Assembly: GCF_002156875.1 (NCBI RefSeq)
Contig: NZ_NCSY01000006.1
Location: 248,001 to 312,000 of the forward strand
Length of the DNA stretch: 64,000 nucleotides
Direction of reading: 5' to 3'
Source: Bacillus sp. EAC
GTDB taxonomy: Bacteria; Bacillota; Bacilli; Bacillales; Bacillaceae_G
Shown: piece after piece, positions 63,449 to 64,000 of the stretch
How the letters are laid out: each line of letters starts with the position of its first letter
Position numbering within the stretch: the first letter of the stretch is position 1
The notes under the pieces: model-generated
Databases searched by the model: none
Seen by the model: only the letters and a program-made list of their open reading frames with translations
Told to the model about the DNA's origin: nothing
Position numbers and translations under genes: made by a program

Positions 63449-63499
63449 TAATCATCTATACATGTAGATGTTAAAAAGGAAAATCACTTTGATTTCCTC

Positions 63500-63531
63500 A
63501 GGCTGTCGAAAAAGTCGACAGCCTTTCTTTT
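63500..63531 (+). terminator. Terminator of gpmA
   Basis: AGGCTGTCGA, AAAAG, TCGACAGCCT, TTCTTTT. Confidence 0.9.
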
Positions 63532-63658
63532 ATTGATTAATTTCGTATACTTTGTTTCTATTTATAAAAGTGATCTTATTTGTTTGCTTCATAAAATTTA
63601 TTCTCGTGAATTTGAAAACATATACCCACTCAATACTACTCATACAAGCTAAGCTAGT

Positions 63659-64000
63659 TTACTGAAATAAATTAACATCTAAGCGATATGAATGCTCTTT
63701 ATTTAATATTTTACCTAAATAAATACCACTTGCCGCTGCTTGTGATAATGAATGAGTAACTCCTGAACAGTCTCCTATTACAAATAGACCTTGAATACTA
63801 GTTTCGAAATTTGTATTCGATTCTATAATTGGAGAGTAAAACTTTCCATCAATCCCATATAGTAGCGTATCTTCATCTATCTCTTCTTCAATAAACATCT
63901 CTAATTGATTTAAAAACCCTTGTACGATCTGAAGATATAAAGCTGGAACGTCATTAATCAGTTCACCAAATTCAGCTTCTAAACTAGGTTTTACACGATT
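63659..64000 (-). CDS. FAD-dependent dehydrogenase, C-terminal part
   Basis: The gene runs off the right edge; the last 113 codons are visible. The open frame continues upstream of ATG 63898 (NRVKPSLEAEFGELINDVPALY...). GLFVIGDCSGVTHSLSQAAASGIYLGKIL is the C-terminal FAD-binding motif of COG2509-type FAD-dependent dehydrogenases. Function unknown. Confidence 0.7.
   Translation of the reverse strand, partial: NRVKPSLEAEFGELINDVPALYLQIVQGFLNQLEMFIEEEIDEDTLLYGIDGKFYSPIIESNTNFETSIQGLFVIGDCSGVTHSLSQAAASGIYLGKILNKEHSYRLDVNLFQ

Overview
The window looks like a Bacillaceae chromosome. It has low G+C, strong AGGAGG ribosome binding sites with frequent TTG/GTG starts, T-box and purine riboswitches, CcpA-type cre sites, a Ku/LigD repair operon, and sftA and murC in the arrangement known from Bacillus. 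Genus is a guess (Gottfriedia or a B. cereus-like relative). No rRNA, tRNA, CRISPR array, prophage or intact insertion sequence was seen.

Layout. 0-7.6 kb: maltodextrin uptake and breakdown (malG partial, malF, malE, a DUF1189 MalA-like protein, a GH13 maltodextrinase) and a MATE exporter. 7.6-19 kb: an accessory stretch of small membrane or secreted proteins, acetyltransferases, DinB and VOC proteins, an SR1P-like peptide gene, an unusually GC-rich RCC1-repeat protein and several broken genes. 19-31 kb: an NhaC-type antiporter, a T-box-controlled second-type MetRS, a racemase, a TcyP-like cystine symporter, a nitroreductase and two divergent YwaF-family proteins. 31-36 kb: a two-component system divergent from a secreted protein, and a DUF2089/YvlB-like operon. 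36-46 kb: an ATP-grasp enzyme, an Rrf2/AhpD-like divergent pair, a second small-peptide RNA locus, an MFS exporter and a guanine-riboswitch-controlled purine permease. 46-64 kb is more core-like: RNase J paralog, Ku-ligase-polymerase NHEJ operon, MFS exporter, DUF2243/CtaG, a MerR/SDR pair, murC, nicotinate phosphoribosyltransferase, sftA, gpmA and the end of a flavoprotein gene.

Three signals stand out. (1) A dispersed composite repeat: an A-rich left flank, a variable hairpin and the 20-bp palindrome AACTAACGCATGCGTTAGTT. More than a dozen palindrome copies lie between 10 and 37 kb, with the hairpin on the low-coordinate side wherever a hairpin can be recognised, and none were seen in the flanking core regions. 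(2) Two small-peptide RNA loci (12.75-13.04 kb and 40.82-41.2 kb). Their encoded peptides are unrelated, but they share a noncoding 3' module with compensatory changes in both hairpins, which suggests a family of dual-function RNAs. (3) Promoters of two secreted proteins 19 kb apart, and of the two-component system itself, share TTTCAT-like direct repeats at exact 11-bp spacing, which suggests one regulon.

Several genes carry one-base frameshifts or deletions (9.4, 13.7, 16.9, 37.5, 40.4 and 54.2 kb), mostly in repeat-rich accessory DNA. Gene boundaries use the start codon best supported by a ribosome binding site.
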